Shown piece after piece: positions 16,111-23,785 of a stretch of 64,000 nt of DNA. This stretch comes from an uncultured Roseovarius sp. (lineage in GTDB: Bacteria > Pseudomonadota > Alphaproteobacteria > Rhodobacterales > Rhodobacteraceae), in assembly GCA_947499555.1 (NCBI GenBank), contig CANMOU010000002.1, positions 62,001 to 126,000 of the forward strand, read 5' to 3'. The position numbers and the translations under genes were made by a program. How positions within the stretch are numbered: the stretch's first letter is position 1; each line of letters begins with the position of its first letter. The notes under the pieces were generated by a model, which did not search any database, was not told the origin of the DNA, and was given only the letters and a program-made list of their open reading frames with translations.

Positions 16111-17112
16111 ATGATCGAGACACCTTATCTTTTGTTCCTTGGGGATGCCCCCGACATGCTGGCAGCCAAAGTGGCAATCGGGATTCGGGACTGGCGGCCC
16201 GATCACGCGCTTGGTCAAATTCGTCTGCCCGGATGCGGGGCTGATCTGGGCCTGAAGGATTTGACATTGGCGGAGGCCAAAGCGGCAGGCGCGAAGACCC
16301 TTGTTATCGGTGTGGCAAACCGAGGCGGTGTGATAAGCCGGGCCTGGAAAGAGGTGCTCATTGAAGCGCTTGAGATGGGCTATGATCTGGCCTCTGGTCT
16401 GCACAATCTTTTGCGCGATGAAGGTGATCTTGTGGCTGCCGCGCAGACATATGGCGGTACGCTGCATGACGTGCGCGTGCCAACGGTGGGCTATCCGATC
16501 GCAAACGGCGTGAAACGCAGTGGCAAGCGCTGCCTGGCCGTAGGCACCGATTGCTCGGTGGGCAAAATGTACACGGCCATGGCAATGGAACGCGACATGG
16601 TTGCGCGCGGCATGAAGGCAACCTTCCGGGCCACTGGGCAGACCGGTATCCTGATCACCGGGCATGGTGTGCCGCTTGATGCGGTGGTTGCGGATTTCAT
16701 GGCGGGATCGATTGAATACCTGACACCCGACAATGACGAGGAGCACTGGGACCTGATCGAAGGTCAGGGTAGCCTCTTTCACGTCTCTTATTCTGGTGTC
16801 ACGATGGCGCTGGTGCATGGGGGGCAGCCTGATGCGCTGATCCTGTGTCATGAGCCAACACGCGCGCATATGCGCGGATTGCCGGACTACACGTTGCCCA
16901 GCCTGGCGCGCCTGCGCGATACGGCCCTTCCGTTGGCGCAGGTGGCCAACCCGGCCTGTCAGGTGGTCGGCGTATCGGTCAACACGCAACACATGAGCGA
17001 AGCCGACGCCAAAGCCTATCTGGCCGAGGTCGAGGCGGAGCTTGGCCTGCCTGCAACGGATCCGTATCGCTTTGGGTCAGACAAACTGGTGGACGCGCTG
17101 GCCGCAATCTGA
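16111..17112 (+). CDS. dgcN: N-acetyltransferase DgcN (DUF1611 family), D-glutamate catabolism
   Basis: A 333-residue DUF1611 protein. The P-loop-like CLAVGTDCSVGKMYTAMAM (about residues 151-169) and RATGQTGILITGHGVPLDAVVADF segments are conserved in this family. From published work on marine bacteria, DgcN acetylates D-glutamate to N-acetyl-D-glutamate, which DgcA then racemises. The assignment rests on the family and on the adjoining DgcA-like epimerase gene. The start is ATG at 16111, and GGGTTGGGAG lies about eight bases upstream. The stop is followed at once by a dispersed repeat before dgcA. It likely feeds peptidoglycan-derived D-Glu into central metabolism. Confidence 0.85.
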   Translation: MIETPYLLFLGDAPDMLAAKVAIGIRDWRPDHALGQIRLPGCGADLGLKDLTLAEAKAAGAKTLVIGVANRGGVISRAWKEVLIEALEMGYDLASGLHNLLRDEGDLVAAAQTYGGTLHDVRVPTVGYPIANGVKRSGKRCLAVGTDCSVGKMYTAMAMERDMVARGMKATFRATGQTGILITGHGVPLDAVVADFMAGSIEYLTPDNDEEHWDLIEGQGSLFHVSYSGVTMALVHGGQPDALILCHEPTRAHMRGLPDYTLPSLARLRDTALPLAQVANPACQVVGVSVNTQHMSEADAKAYLAEVEAELGLPATDPYRFGSDKLVDALAAI

Positions 17113-17126
17113 TGAGTCTTGCGTCC

Positions 17127-17180
17127 GGTGGCGGCTTTAGGGTGCCTTCGGCGAGGATATTTTTGGCAAAAAGAAAGGTC
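17127..17180 (+). repeat. dispersed Rhodobacteraceae-type intergenic repeat
   Basis: The stretch containing GTGCCTTCGGCGAGGATATT and TTTTGGCAAAAAGAAAGG resembles a short sequence that I recall recurring many times in Rhodobacteraceae genomes just after genes. Its presence between dgcN and dgcA argues against starting dgcA at the overlapping ATG (17112) and for the GTG at 17187. Only one copy was noticed in this window, so repeat status rests on memory, not on a count here. Confidence 0.5.
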
Positions 17181-17186
17181 AGAGCC

Positions 17187-18152
17187 GTGCAGGTTTCCGT
17201 GACACGCGATGTCTTCAAGCTGGCGCAGGTATTCACTATCTCGCGCGGCTCGCGCACCGAGGCCAAGGTGCTGACGGTGCGCGTGGAAAAGGATGGCGTG
17301 ATCGGTTGGGGCGAGTGTGTGCCCTACGCGCGCTATGATGAAACCCTGGAGAGTGTAACGGCGGAGATTGAAGGGCTGCCGAACAGCTTTGACCGCGCAG
17401 CGCTTTATGACCTGCTACCTGCAGGCGCCGCACGCAATGCGGTTGATTGCGCGCTTTGGGACTTGGAGGCCAAGACGGCAGGCAAGCGGGTTTGGGATCT
17501 CGCCGGGCTGGCGACACCCGGACCTGAGATCACGGCTTATACCCTGTCGCTCGACACGCCCGAGAAGATGCAGGCGCAGGCGGCAGAGCATGCGCATCGT
17601 CCCCTCCTGAAGATCAAGCTCGGCACACCCGACGACATGCCGCGGCTTGAGGCGGTGCGCGCAGGTGCGCCCAAGGCGCGGATCATCGTCGATGCCAATG
17701 AAGGATGGAGCGCCGCGGTTTACGCCGATCTTGCGCCGCATCTGGTGCGACTGGGCGTGCAGCTTGTGGAACAGCCGCTGCCCGCCGGGGAAGATGATGC
17801 GCTGATTGGCATGGTGCGCCCTGTCCCGGTTTGCGCCGATGAGAGCTGCCATGACCGCTCAAGCCTGCCAGCCCTGAAAGGCAAGTATGACGTGGTCAAC
17901 ATCAAGCTCGACAAAACCGGCGGCCTGACCGAGGCGCTGGCTTTGCGGCAGCAGGCGCTTGCAGAGGGCTATGACGTGATGGTGGGCTGCATGGTGGGCT
18001 CTTCGCTGGCCATGGCACCGGCCACATTGGTCGCGCAGGGTGCGACGGTCACCGATCTTGACGGCCCGCTGCTTCTGGCCGAAGACCGGGAGACGCCTTT
18101 GATTTTTGACACTGCCGGGGTGCACCCACCTTCGGCTGAGCTATGGGGTTGA
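17187..18152 (+). CDS. dgcA: N-acetyl-D-glutamate racemase DgcA (dipeptide epimerase-like enolase superfamily)
   Basis: About 321 residues of the enolase superfamily, muconate-lactonizing/dipeptide epimerase subgroup. It has an N-terminal capping domain with GWGECVPYARYDET. The barrel carries the first catalytic Lys in LLKIKLG (about 157-163), metal ligands in IIVDANEGW and in VEQPLP, and the second catalytic Lys in VVNIKLDKTGGLTEA. All are intact. With DgcN it forms the two-step route from D-glutamate to N-acetyl-L-glutamate. The GTG at 17187 has a GAAAGG upstream and gives the family's normal length; an ATG at 17112 would add 25 residues encoded by a repeat. Confidence 0.85.
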   Translation: MQVSVTRDVFKLAQVFTISRGSRTEAKVLTVRVEKDGVIGWGECVPYARYDETLESVTAEIEGLPNSFDRAALYDLLPAGAARNAVDCALWDLEAKTAGKRVWDLAGLATPGPEITAYTLSLDTPEKMQAQAAEHAHRPLLKIKLGTPDDMPRLEAVRAGAPKARIIVDANEGWSAAVYADLAPHLVRLGVQLVEQPLPAGEDDALIGMVRPVPVCADESCHDRSSLPALKGKYDVVNIKLDKTGGLTEALALRQQALAEGYDVMVGCMVGSSLAMAPATLVAQGATVTDLDGPLLLAEDRETPLIFDTAGVHPPSAELWG

Positions 18153-18156
18153 GCGC

Positions 18157-19014
18157 ATGAGAACCGTTTACGTGAATGGAGACTACCTTCCAGAGGGTGA
18201 AGCGAAGGTGTCGATCTTTGACCGAGCTTTTCTGATGGGCGACGGTGTCTATGAGGTGACGTCTGTTCTGGGTGGCAAGCTGATTGATTTTGACGGCCAT
18301 CGCGCGCGGCTGGAACGGTCCTTGAATGAGCTGGATATGCCGCATCCGTCGGTCATGGATGATCTGCTCGACATCCACCGCGAATTGGTGCGCGTCAATG
18401 AGATCACCGACGGGCTTGTTTATCTGCAAATCACGCGTGGCGCACCGGGGGACCGGGACTTTGCCTTTCCGGACCGCGACACGCCGCCAACGGTTGTCCT
18501 GTTCACCCAAAACAAACCCGGCCTCGCCGACAGCCCGGCCGCCAAACAAGGCCTCAAGATTGTCAGCATCGAGGATCTGCGCTGGGGCCGTCGCGACATC
18601 AAGACAACGCAGCTTCTCTATCCCTCGATGGGCAAGATGATGGCCAAGAAGGCCGGGTGCGATGACGCCTGGATGGTGCAGGACGGGCATGTCACCGAAG
18701 GCACATCCAACAACGCCTATATCGTGAAGGGCAACAAGATCATCACGCGCGCGCTTTCCAATGACATCCTGCACGGGATTACACGCGCCGCGGTGTTGCG
18801 CTTTGCCAAAGAAGCACAGATGCAGGTCGAAGAGCGCAACTTCACCATTGAAGAAGCCAAGGACGCCGATGAGGCCTTTGTCACCTCGGCCAGCGCCTTT
18901 GTGATGCCCGTGGTCGAGATTGACGGCGCATCCATTGGCAGCGGCGCGCCGGGCACTCTGGTGACACGGTTGCGCGAGATTTACCTGGAAGAAAGCCTGA
19001 AAGTCGCGATCTGA
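18157..19014 (+). CDS. dat: D-amino acid aminotransferase (PLP fold type IV)
   Basis: A 285-residue class IV aminotransferase. VNGDYLPEGEAKVSIFDRAFLMGDGVYEV is the usual N-terminal signature, and the PLP lysine is in GRRDIKTTQLL (about residues 142-152). The acceptor loop EGTSNNAYIVKG and the ITR.AVLR.A segment follow. Length and motifs fit D-alanine/D-amino acid transaminase, which moves amino groups between D-amino acids and 2-oxoglutarate, producing D-glutamate. It starts four bases after dgcA, so D-Glu made here could be drained by DgcN/DgcA. Branched-chain aminotransferase or 4-amino-4-deoxychorismate lyase are alternatives within the fold but fit less well. Confidence 0.85.
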   Translation: MRTVYVNGDYLPEGEAKVSIFDRAFLMGDGVYEVTSVLGGKLIDFDGHRARLERSLNELDMPHPSVMDDLLDIHRELVRVNEITDGLVYLQITRGAPGDRDFAFPDRDTPPTVVLFTQNKPGLADSPAAKQGLKIVSIEDLRWGRRDIKTTQLLYPSMGKMMAKKAGCDDAWMVQDGHVTEGTSNNAYIVKGNKIITRALSNDILHGITRAAVLRFAKEAQMQVEERNFTIEEAKDADEAFVTSASAFVMPVVEIDGASIGSGAPGTLVTRLREIYLEESLKVAI

Positions 19015-19072
19015 ATTTCATTGCCAGAATCCTTTCTTGTGGCAGAGTGAGTGCCGCAAGGAGAAAGACGCG

Positions 19073-20101
19073 ATGAAATTCAGCATTCAGCTCTCGGCGG
19101 ATTACCCGGACAAATCCTATGGCGGCGACCGGGTCTATGCCGACATGCTTGATCAGGCGCGGCTGGCTGACAGGCTGGACTTTGATGCAGTGTCATTGAC
19201 CGAGCATCACCTGATGAATTGCCTCATGATGCCGGCCCCTTTGCAGTTTGCGGTGCATATCGCCGGGCAGACGCGTCAGATCAGGATCATGACCTCGGTC
19301 GTGGTCTTGCCTTTGCATGACATGCGAACCTATGCCGGTGAGGTGGTCGTAGCCGATATCTTTACGGAGGGTCGGCTGATGCTGGGCGTGGGCCGGGGCG
19401 CGTTTCGTTATGAGATGGAGCGGCTTGGCGTGCCGATGGACGAGACGCGCGCGCGGTTTGATGAATCTCTTGATGTGCTGAAGGCGCTTTTGACCGAGGA
19501 AGAGGTGAGCTGGGACGGAGAGTTTTACCAGTTCGAGCCGCTCACCATCATGCCCCGCCCGGTCCGGCCTATTCAGATGATGATGGCGGTGATGAACCCC
19601 GAAGGCATTTACCATTGTACCAAGCGGGGCTTTCATATCCAGACGACACCACTTTCCGGCAATCATCAGCTTTTGGTCGATCAGGTCAGCGCCTTCACCC
19701 GCGCCAAGAGCGAGATGGGGGCCGAGGGTATTGGCCTGACGCTCAGCCTTTCACGCGTGGCGCATCTTGCGCGCAATGAGGTTGAGAAACAGCGCAAGAT
19801 TGAAGCAGCGCATTACTATTACGGACGCTTTGACAATGTGTTCACCGGACCAGGCATGGTGCAGAACGGCATGATCGAGGAACTGCCCTGCGCCACGCCG
19901 ATGGATGAGCTGGGCGAGAGCCTTCTGATTTGCACACCGCAAGAGATGATTGATCGGCTAGCGCCCTATGCCGAGCTTGGGATTGACCGGGTGATCCTCA
20001 ACGTGAATTTCGGGCTGGCCGCCCAAGATACCCTGGACACGATCCAGATGTTTGCCGAAGAGGTCATGCCCGCGTTTGAAGCACAGGTGGCGGCACAATG
20101 A
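19073..20101 (+). CDS. LLM-class (luciferase-like) flavin-dependent oxidoreductase
   Basis: A 342-residue bacterial luciferase-like TIM barrel. The features are the opening FSIQLSAD, the early LTEHHLMNCLMMPAPLQF, VVVADIFTEGRLMLGVGRGAFRYEMERLGV (F420/FMN binding barrel segment) and the RPIQMMMAV strand. AAGGAG lies ten bases upstream of the ATG at 19073. The stop overlaps the following hydrolase start (ATGA), so the pair is co-translated. A flavin reductase is not adjacent. Substrate is unknown; related proteins act as monooxygenases on small organic molecules. Confidence 0.83.
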   Translation: MKFSIQLSADYPDKSYGGDRVYADMLDQARLADRLDFDAVSLTEHHLMNCLMMPAPLQFAVHIAGQTRQIRIMTSVVVLPLHDMRTYAGEVVVADIFTEGRLMLGVGRGAFRYEMERLGVPMDETRARFDESLDVLKALLTEEEVSWDGEFYQFEPLTIMPRPVRPIQMMMAVMNPEGIYHCTKRGFHIQTTPLSGNHQLLVDQVSAFTRAKSEMGAEGIGLTLSLSRVAHLARNEVEKQRKIEAAHYYYGRFDNVFTGPGMVQNGMIEELPCATPMDELGESLLICTPQEMIDRLAPYAELGIDRVILNVNFGLAAQDTLDTIQMFAEEVMPAFEAQVAAQ

Positions 20102-20877
20102 GCGACGTAATCGATTGCGAATTCAGCGTTGAGGGCAGCGGCCCGCCTTTGTTCCTCATCCATGGTATCGGCGCGGCGCGGGATACATGGCGCAAGGCTC
20201 TGCCCGTGCTGACGCCCCATTTCACCGTGGTGAGTTATGATCTGCGCGGGCATGGGGCATCACCCATGCCCAAGGGCGAATTTGGCCTCGACGAACTGGT
20301 GAATGACCTTGAACGCGTGCGCGCGCGGACAGGGTTTGAGCGGGCGCATTTTGCAGGCCACTCGCTGGGCGGCATGATTGGCCCGGCCTATGCGCGGCGG
20401 TTTCCCGACAAGGTCTTGTCGCTGGGGCTTTTGTCCACTGCCGCTTTCCGCACCGAGGATGACAGCAGCAAGGTCTGGGCCGTGGTCAAGGCCATGGAAG
20501 ACAAAGGCATCCCGCAGGTTCTGGGCACCCTGACGGACCGCTGGTTCACGGATGGATTTATTGCAGAACATGGCGATGTAGTGGAACGGCGTCTGGCGCA
20601 GGTAATCGGCACGGATGCAAATGTGTTCCTCAACGTCTTCCGCATATACGCAGGCACCGAAATGGCCCCTTGGTTGCATGAGGTCACGGCGCCGTCGCTG
20701 GTGCTGACCGGTGAGAATGATGGCGGGTGTAACCCACGCCTCAACCGATTGATTGATGAGGCCTTGCCGAATTCAGAGCTGGTGATCTTGGAGGGGTACA
20801 AACATTCGCTGCTGCTCGAAGCCGGAGATGTGGTGGCCCGGCATATTGTGGAGTTTGTGCAGGGGTTGCGGTCGTAG
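20098..20877 (+). CDS. alpha/beta hydrolase
   Basis: A 259-residue cytoplasmic alpha/beta hydrolase. The oxyanion-hole HGIGAARDTW, YDLRGHGAS and the nucleophile elbow GHSLGG (Ser near residue 90) are present. The late Asp lies in TGENDGGCN and the catalytic His in EGYKHSLLLEA. The pattern is like 3-oxoadipate enol-lactonase and haloperoxidase-type hydrolases. It is coupled to the luciferase-like oxidoreductase by a four-base overlap. This suggests the hydrolase acts on the oxygenated product, which is an inference. Confidence 0.82.
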   Translation: MSDVIDCEFSVEGSGPPLFLIHGIGAARDTWRKALPVLTPHFTVVSYDLRGHGASPMPKGEFGLDELVNDLERVRARTGFERAHFAGHSLGGMIGPAYARRFPDKVLSLGLLSTAAFRTEDDSSKVWAVVKAMEDKGIPQVLGTLTDRWFTDGFIAEHGDVVERRLAQVIGTDANVFLNVFRIYAGTEMAPWLHEVTAPSLVLTGENDGGCNPRLNRLIDEALPNSELVILEGYKHSLLLEAGDVVARHIVEFVQGLRS

Positions 20878-20900
20878 GCTGGGATTTCATTCTGGGATGT

Positions 20901-21000
20901 GCAACGGCGGATTGGCGGGGTGGAACCCCGCGCTACGGCCTATGTCTCAACAAAAGAAACGCTCCAAATTTTGCGGTAGGCCGGGGTTTCACGCCGGCAC
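20901..21000. repeat. two inverted copies of a GC-rich hairpin element between convergent genes
   Basis: Copy 1 has GCGGGGT (20915-20921) and ACCCCGC (20925-20931) around a 3-base loop, then GCTACGG. Copy 2 (about 20974-21000) is the same element in reverse orientation (GCGGTAGGCCGGGGTTTCACGCCGG). Each can fold, and the two can pair with each other. The pair fills the gap between the converging hydrolase and aminotransferase genes and may serve as a bidirectional terminator. A related element lies at 28784. Confidence 0.6.
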
Positions 21001-21002
21001 TT

Positions 21003-22175
21003 TCAAATCCCCGCCACAGCATCCACAAACCGCTCAATCTCATCCTCGGTGTTGTAATAGTGCACCGACGCCCGGGCGAGGTAATCAATCCCGCGCGGGC
21101 CCAGATCAAGCTGCGCGCTGGTGCGGTTTGAGACGGAGATATTCATACCCTGCGCGTTTAGCTTGGCAGTGATATCCTGCGGTGTCACACCATCCTTGGT
21201 GAAGGTGACGATCCCGCACTTGCGTGTGCCAAGGTCCTGCATCGTCACACCCGGCACGTCGCCGAGTGCCGTGCGCAACGTCGCGCCAAGCGCCTCTACA
21301 CGCGCCTCAATCGCAGGCAGGCCCACAGAGCGTGCATACCCCACAGCAGCACCCAGCCCAATCTGCCCCGCCACAAACCGTTCCCAGTTCTCAAACCGCA
21401 GCGCATCGGGGGCCAGCTCATAGGTGTCTGCACTGGTCCAGGTGGCCGAGAAGAGGTCAATGAACGGCGGTTCAAGCTCTGCAATGAGCGCTCCTCGCAC
21501 ATAAAGAAACCCTGTGCCACGCGGGCCACGCAGATATTTGCGCCCTGTCCCCGAGAGCATGTCGCAGCCCAGCTTTTCGACATCCAGATCAATCTGACCC
21601 ACCGACTGGCACGCATCGAGCAGGTAGAACAGCCCATGTTCCTTGGCGATGCGTCCAACCTCTTCGGCAGGGTTCACAAGGCCGCCCTGCGTGGGCACAT
21701 GCGTGAGCGCAATCAGCCGCGTCCTCGGCCCGATCATCCCCGCAATCGCATCCACATCCACCTGACCGCTGTCGTCGGATGGGATGAGGTCAATCTCAAG
21801 TCCGCGTCGTTCCGCCTGAAGCATGAGACCCAGATAGTTGGACACATATTCCGAGGCGTGCGTCAGGATCCGGTCGCCCGGCTCAAGCGGCAGGCTGAAA
21901 AACGCCATGTCCCAGGCGCGCGTGGCGTTCTCAATAAAGGCGATCTCACCGGGCTTGGCGTTCAAGAGCCCCGCCATCTCGGTATAAAACGCCTCGCAGG
22001 CGTCATGTGCCGCCGCATGCGCCTCATACCCGCCAATCCGCGCCTCCAGCTCCAGGTGCCCCATCACCGCGTTCTGCACTGGCAATGGCATCAGCCCTGC
22101 ACCGGCATTGTTGAAATGCAGCACGGTTTCACAGGTGGGCGTGTCGGCACGCAGTTGGGCGATGTCGAGTTTCAC
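21003..22175 (-). CDS. class V aminotransferase-fold PLP enzyme
   Basis: A 390-residue fold-type I PLP enzyme of the class V group, similar in layout to isopenicillin-N epimerase and cysteine desulfurase-like proteins. The features are [12 protein letters not shown] at the N-terminus, [35 protein letters not shown] and the PLP-lysine loop [19 protein letters not shown] (Lys near residue 213). No catalytic desulfurase cysteine loop was recognised. The GTG at 22175 has AAGGA upstream and lies three bases after the DUF1244 stop. The substrate cannot be told from context. Confidence 0.82.
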   Translation of the reverse strand: MKLDIAQLRADTPTCETVLHFNNAGAGLMPLPVQNAVMGHLELEARIGGYEAHAAAHDACEAFYTEMAGLLNAKPGEIAFIENATRAWDMAFFSLPLEPGDRILTHASEYVSNYLGLMLQAERRGLEIDLIPSDDSGQVDVDAIAGMIGPRTRLIALTHVPTQGGLVNPAEEVGRIAKEHGLFYLLDACQSVGQIDLDVEKLGCDMLSGTGRKYLRGPRGTGFLYVRGALIAELEPPFIDLFSATWTSADTYELAPDALRFENWERFVAGQIGLGAAVGYARSVGLPAIEARVEALGATLRTALGDVPGVTMQDLGTRKCGIVTFTKDGVTPQDITAKLNAQGMNISVSNRTSAQLDLGPRGIDYLARASVHYYNTEDEIERFVDAVAGI

Positions 22176-22178
22176 GGA

Positions 22179-22493
22179 TCAGTCCTTCTTGCCCACATTC
22201 TCGGCGAAGGATTTGTCGAACGCCGCCTTCTGGTCGCCTGAGGCGTCGGTTTGGTAATTGGCTTTCCACTCATGCATGGTCATGCCGTAGAAAATCTCGC
22301 GCGCCTCATCCTTCGACATCTCGATCCCGCGCTCGTTCGCGGCCTCCTGATACCAGCGGCTCAGGCAATTGCGGCAGAAACCGGCGAGGTTCATCATGTC
22401 GATATTCTGCACATCGGTGCGCTTTTCCATCAGATGCTCACGCAAGGTGCGAAAGGCGGCGGCCTCTAGTTCAATACGGGTCTGATTGTCCAT
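22179..22493 (-). CDS. DUF1244 family protein
   Basis: A 104-residue DUF1244 protein. The conserved core NMMNLAGFCRNCLSRWY-like segment (here NIDMMNLAGFCRNCL) and the later EAREIFYGMTMHEWKANYQ are present. The CxxC-like FCRNC pair may bind metal. The start at 22493 is supported by GGAGGA five bases upstream; a longer frame exists but extends into the next gene's leader. The function is unknown. It sits between the CHMI-like isomerase and aminotransferase genes on the minus strand, probably in one operon. Confidence 0.88.
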   Translation of the reverse strand: MDNQTRIELEAAAFRTLREHLMEKRTDVQNIDMMNLAGFCRNCLSRWYQEAANERGIEMSKDEAREIFYGMTMHEWKANYQTDASGDQKAAFDKSFAENVGKKD

Positions 22494-22506
22494 GGGTTCC
22501 TCCATC

Positions 22507-22848
22507 TCAAAGCATACGCTTGATATAGGGTTGTTCGATCGCATCAAGACGCACAGTCAGGCTGCCGACATCCGGCAGATGTGCGTCAAGCGTATCGAGA
22601 ATGATCTGGGCCAGCTCGGCGCGGGTCTCTTCGCTGCGTCCGGGCATGAGCAGCAGGGTGGCATGGGCAAAGCTTTGCGGCTCTACGCCGATCCGGCTGG
22701 CATTGGCGGCGATGGTGCGGGTGCGCACGGTGTCGGGTCCATTGATGACCGGGTGATGGGCAAACGCCTCCCACAACGCATCGCAAAGCGCCTGAAGATC
22801 GTGGCTTTCCTCCAACCCTCTGGAATGTTCAATGATGATATGAGGCAT
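22507..22848 (-). CDS. 5-carboxymethyl-2-hydroxymuconate isomerase-like protein
   Basis: A 113-residue tautomerase-superfamily protein like 5-carboxymethyl-2-hydroxymuconate isomerase (HpaF). The Met is followed by Pro (MPHIIIEHS), so removal of Met would expose the catalytic Pro1 of this family. The length is close to the usual 110-130. No other homoprotocatechuate pathway gene is nearby. It may therefore act on another substrate or be a stray copy. It is 13 bases upstream of DUF1244 on the same strand. Confidence 0.78.
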   Translation of the reverse strand: MPHIIIEHSRGLEESHDLQALCDALWEAFAHHPVINGPDTVRTRTIAANASRIGVEPQSFAHATLLLMPGRSEETRAELAQIILDTLDAHLPDVGSLTVRLDAIEQPYIKRML

Positions 22849-22920
22849 GGTTGTTTCTCCCGGTGCGATTAGGCGCAAACAAAACGGGCTGTGCAACCCG
22901 AAACAACCATCTTGATGCCA

Positions 22921-23661
22921 TCAAATCCCGGCTGCCTCAGCGGCCTCTTCGAGCATCGGGGCCAGTCTTCCGGCCCAATCCAGTTGATCTTCAGGTCGCT
23001 CAATCAGATCGTTGCGCAATTCTATCAGGGCATTTGGCCGTTGATGCGCAATGGCATGTCGGGCAATCGCATCTCCGGGCAGATGACCGGAATAAGGTTC
23101 ATTTGCACCGACGCAGATATCATTCTCTGCCTTCAGTCGGGTGATAAACGGATCGGTCAGACGTGTGTCGGCGGCATAAAGCACCCCAACATGCCACGGC
23201 CGCGGCGGCTGGCTTCGCAATTGCCGCGTGAAGCTATGGACAGACACAATGATCGTGTCACTGCGCCGGGCCGCAAGGGCGGCGAGCGCAGAATGATAGG
23301 GCCGGTAGCACCGATTGAGACGCAGGTTCAGCTCCGCCTCATCCAGATGCCGATTGGCGGGAATGATCGTGCCGTCATAGAGCTTCATCACGAGGGTTGG
23401 ATCATCTTCCCCCCTGTTGGGGTCGATCACCAGGCGAGAAAAATTCGATGTGATGCAAGCTGCGCCCAGCGCCTCGGCAAGCGCCACGGACACGCCCGCC
23501 GCCCCGGGGTCAAACGCGATGTGCCGGCACATATCCACCGCAGACAGGCCCAACGTTCCGCCGCCAACGAAACTGGGCACCGTATTGGTTGCGTGATCGC
23601 ATGTGACAAGCCAGCGCGATGCACGGTCTTCGCCAGTTATGTAATATGGATGATACGTCAT
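22921..23661 (-). CDS. N-formylglutamate amidohydrolase
   Basis: A 246-residue member of the N-formylglutamate amidohydrolase family, which releases formate and glutamate in the last step of one histidine degradation route. Visible are LVTCDHATNTVP at the metal site (about residues 18-29), DMCRHIAFDPGAAGV, NFSRLVIDPNRGEDDPTL (about 73-90) and VSVHSFTRQL. Histidine utilisation genes are not adjacent, and orphan copies of this family are common in Rhodobacteraceae, so the physiological substrate may differ. It diverges from pyk. Confidence 0.87.
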   Translation of the reverse strand: MTYHPYYITGEDRASRWLVTCDHATNTVPSFVGGGTLGLSAVDMCRHIAFDPGAAGVSVALAEALGAACITSNFSRLVIDPNRGEDDPTLVMKLYDGTIIPANRHLDEAELNLRLNRCYRPYHSALAALAARRSDTIIVSVHSFTRQLRSQPPRPWHVGVLYAADTRLTDPFITRLKAENDICVGANEPYSGHLPGDAIARHAIAHQRPNALIELRNDLIERPEDQLDWAGRLAPMLEEAAEAAGI

Positions 23662-23785
23662 TGTGGTTTATTGGTTCCAACCGACGCTCTAGACCAGATG
23701 CAAGAGAAAGGGAATTGCTCAAAAAGAGCGTGACTTTGTTAGCGATAACGCCATATAGAAGGCCGCGCACTGGGACAGGACGACT

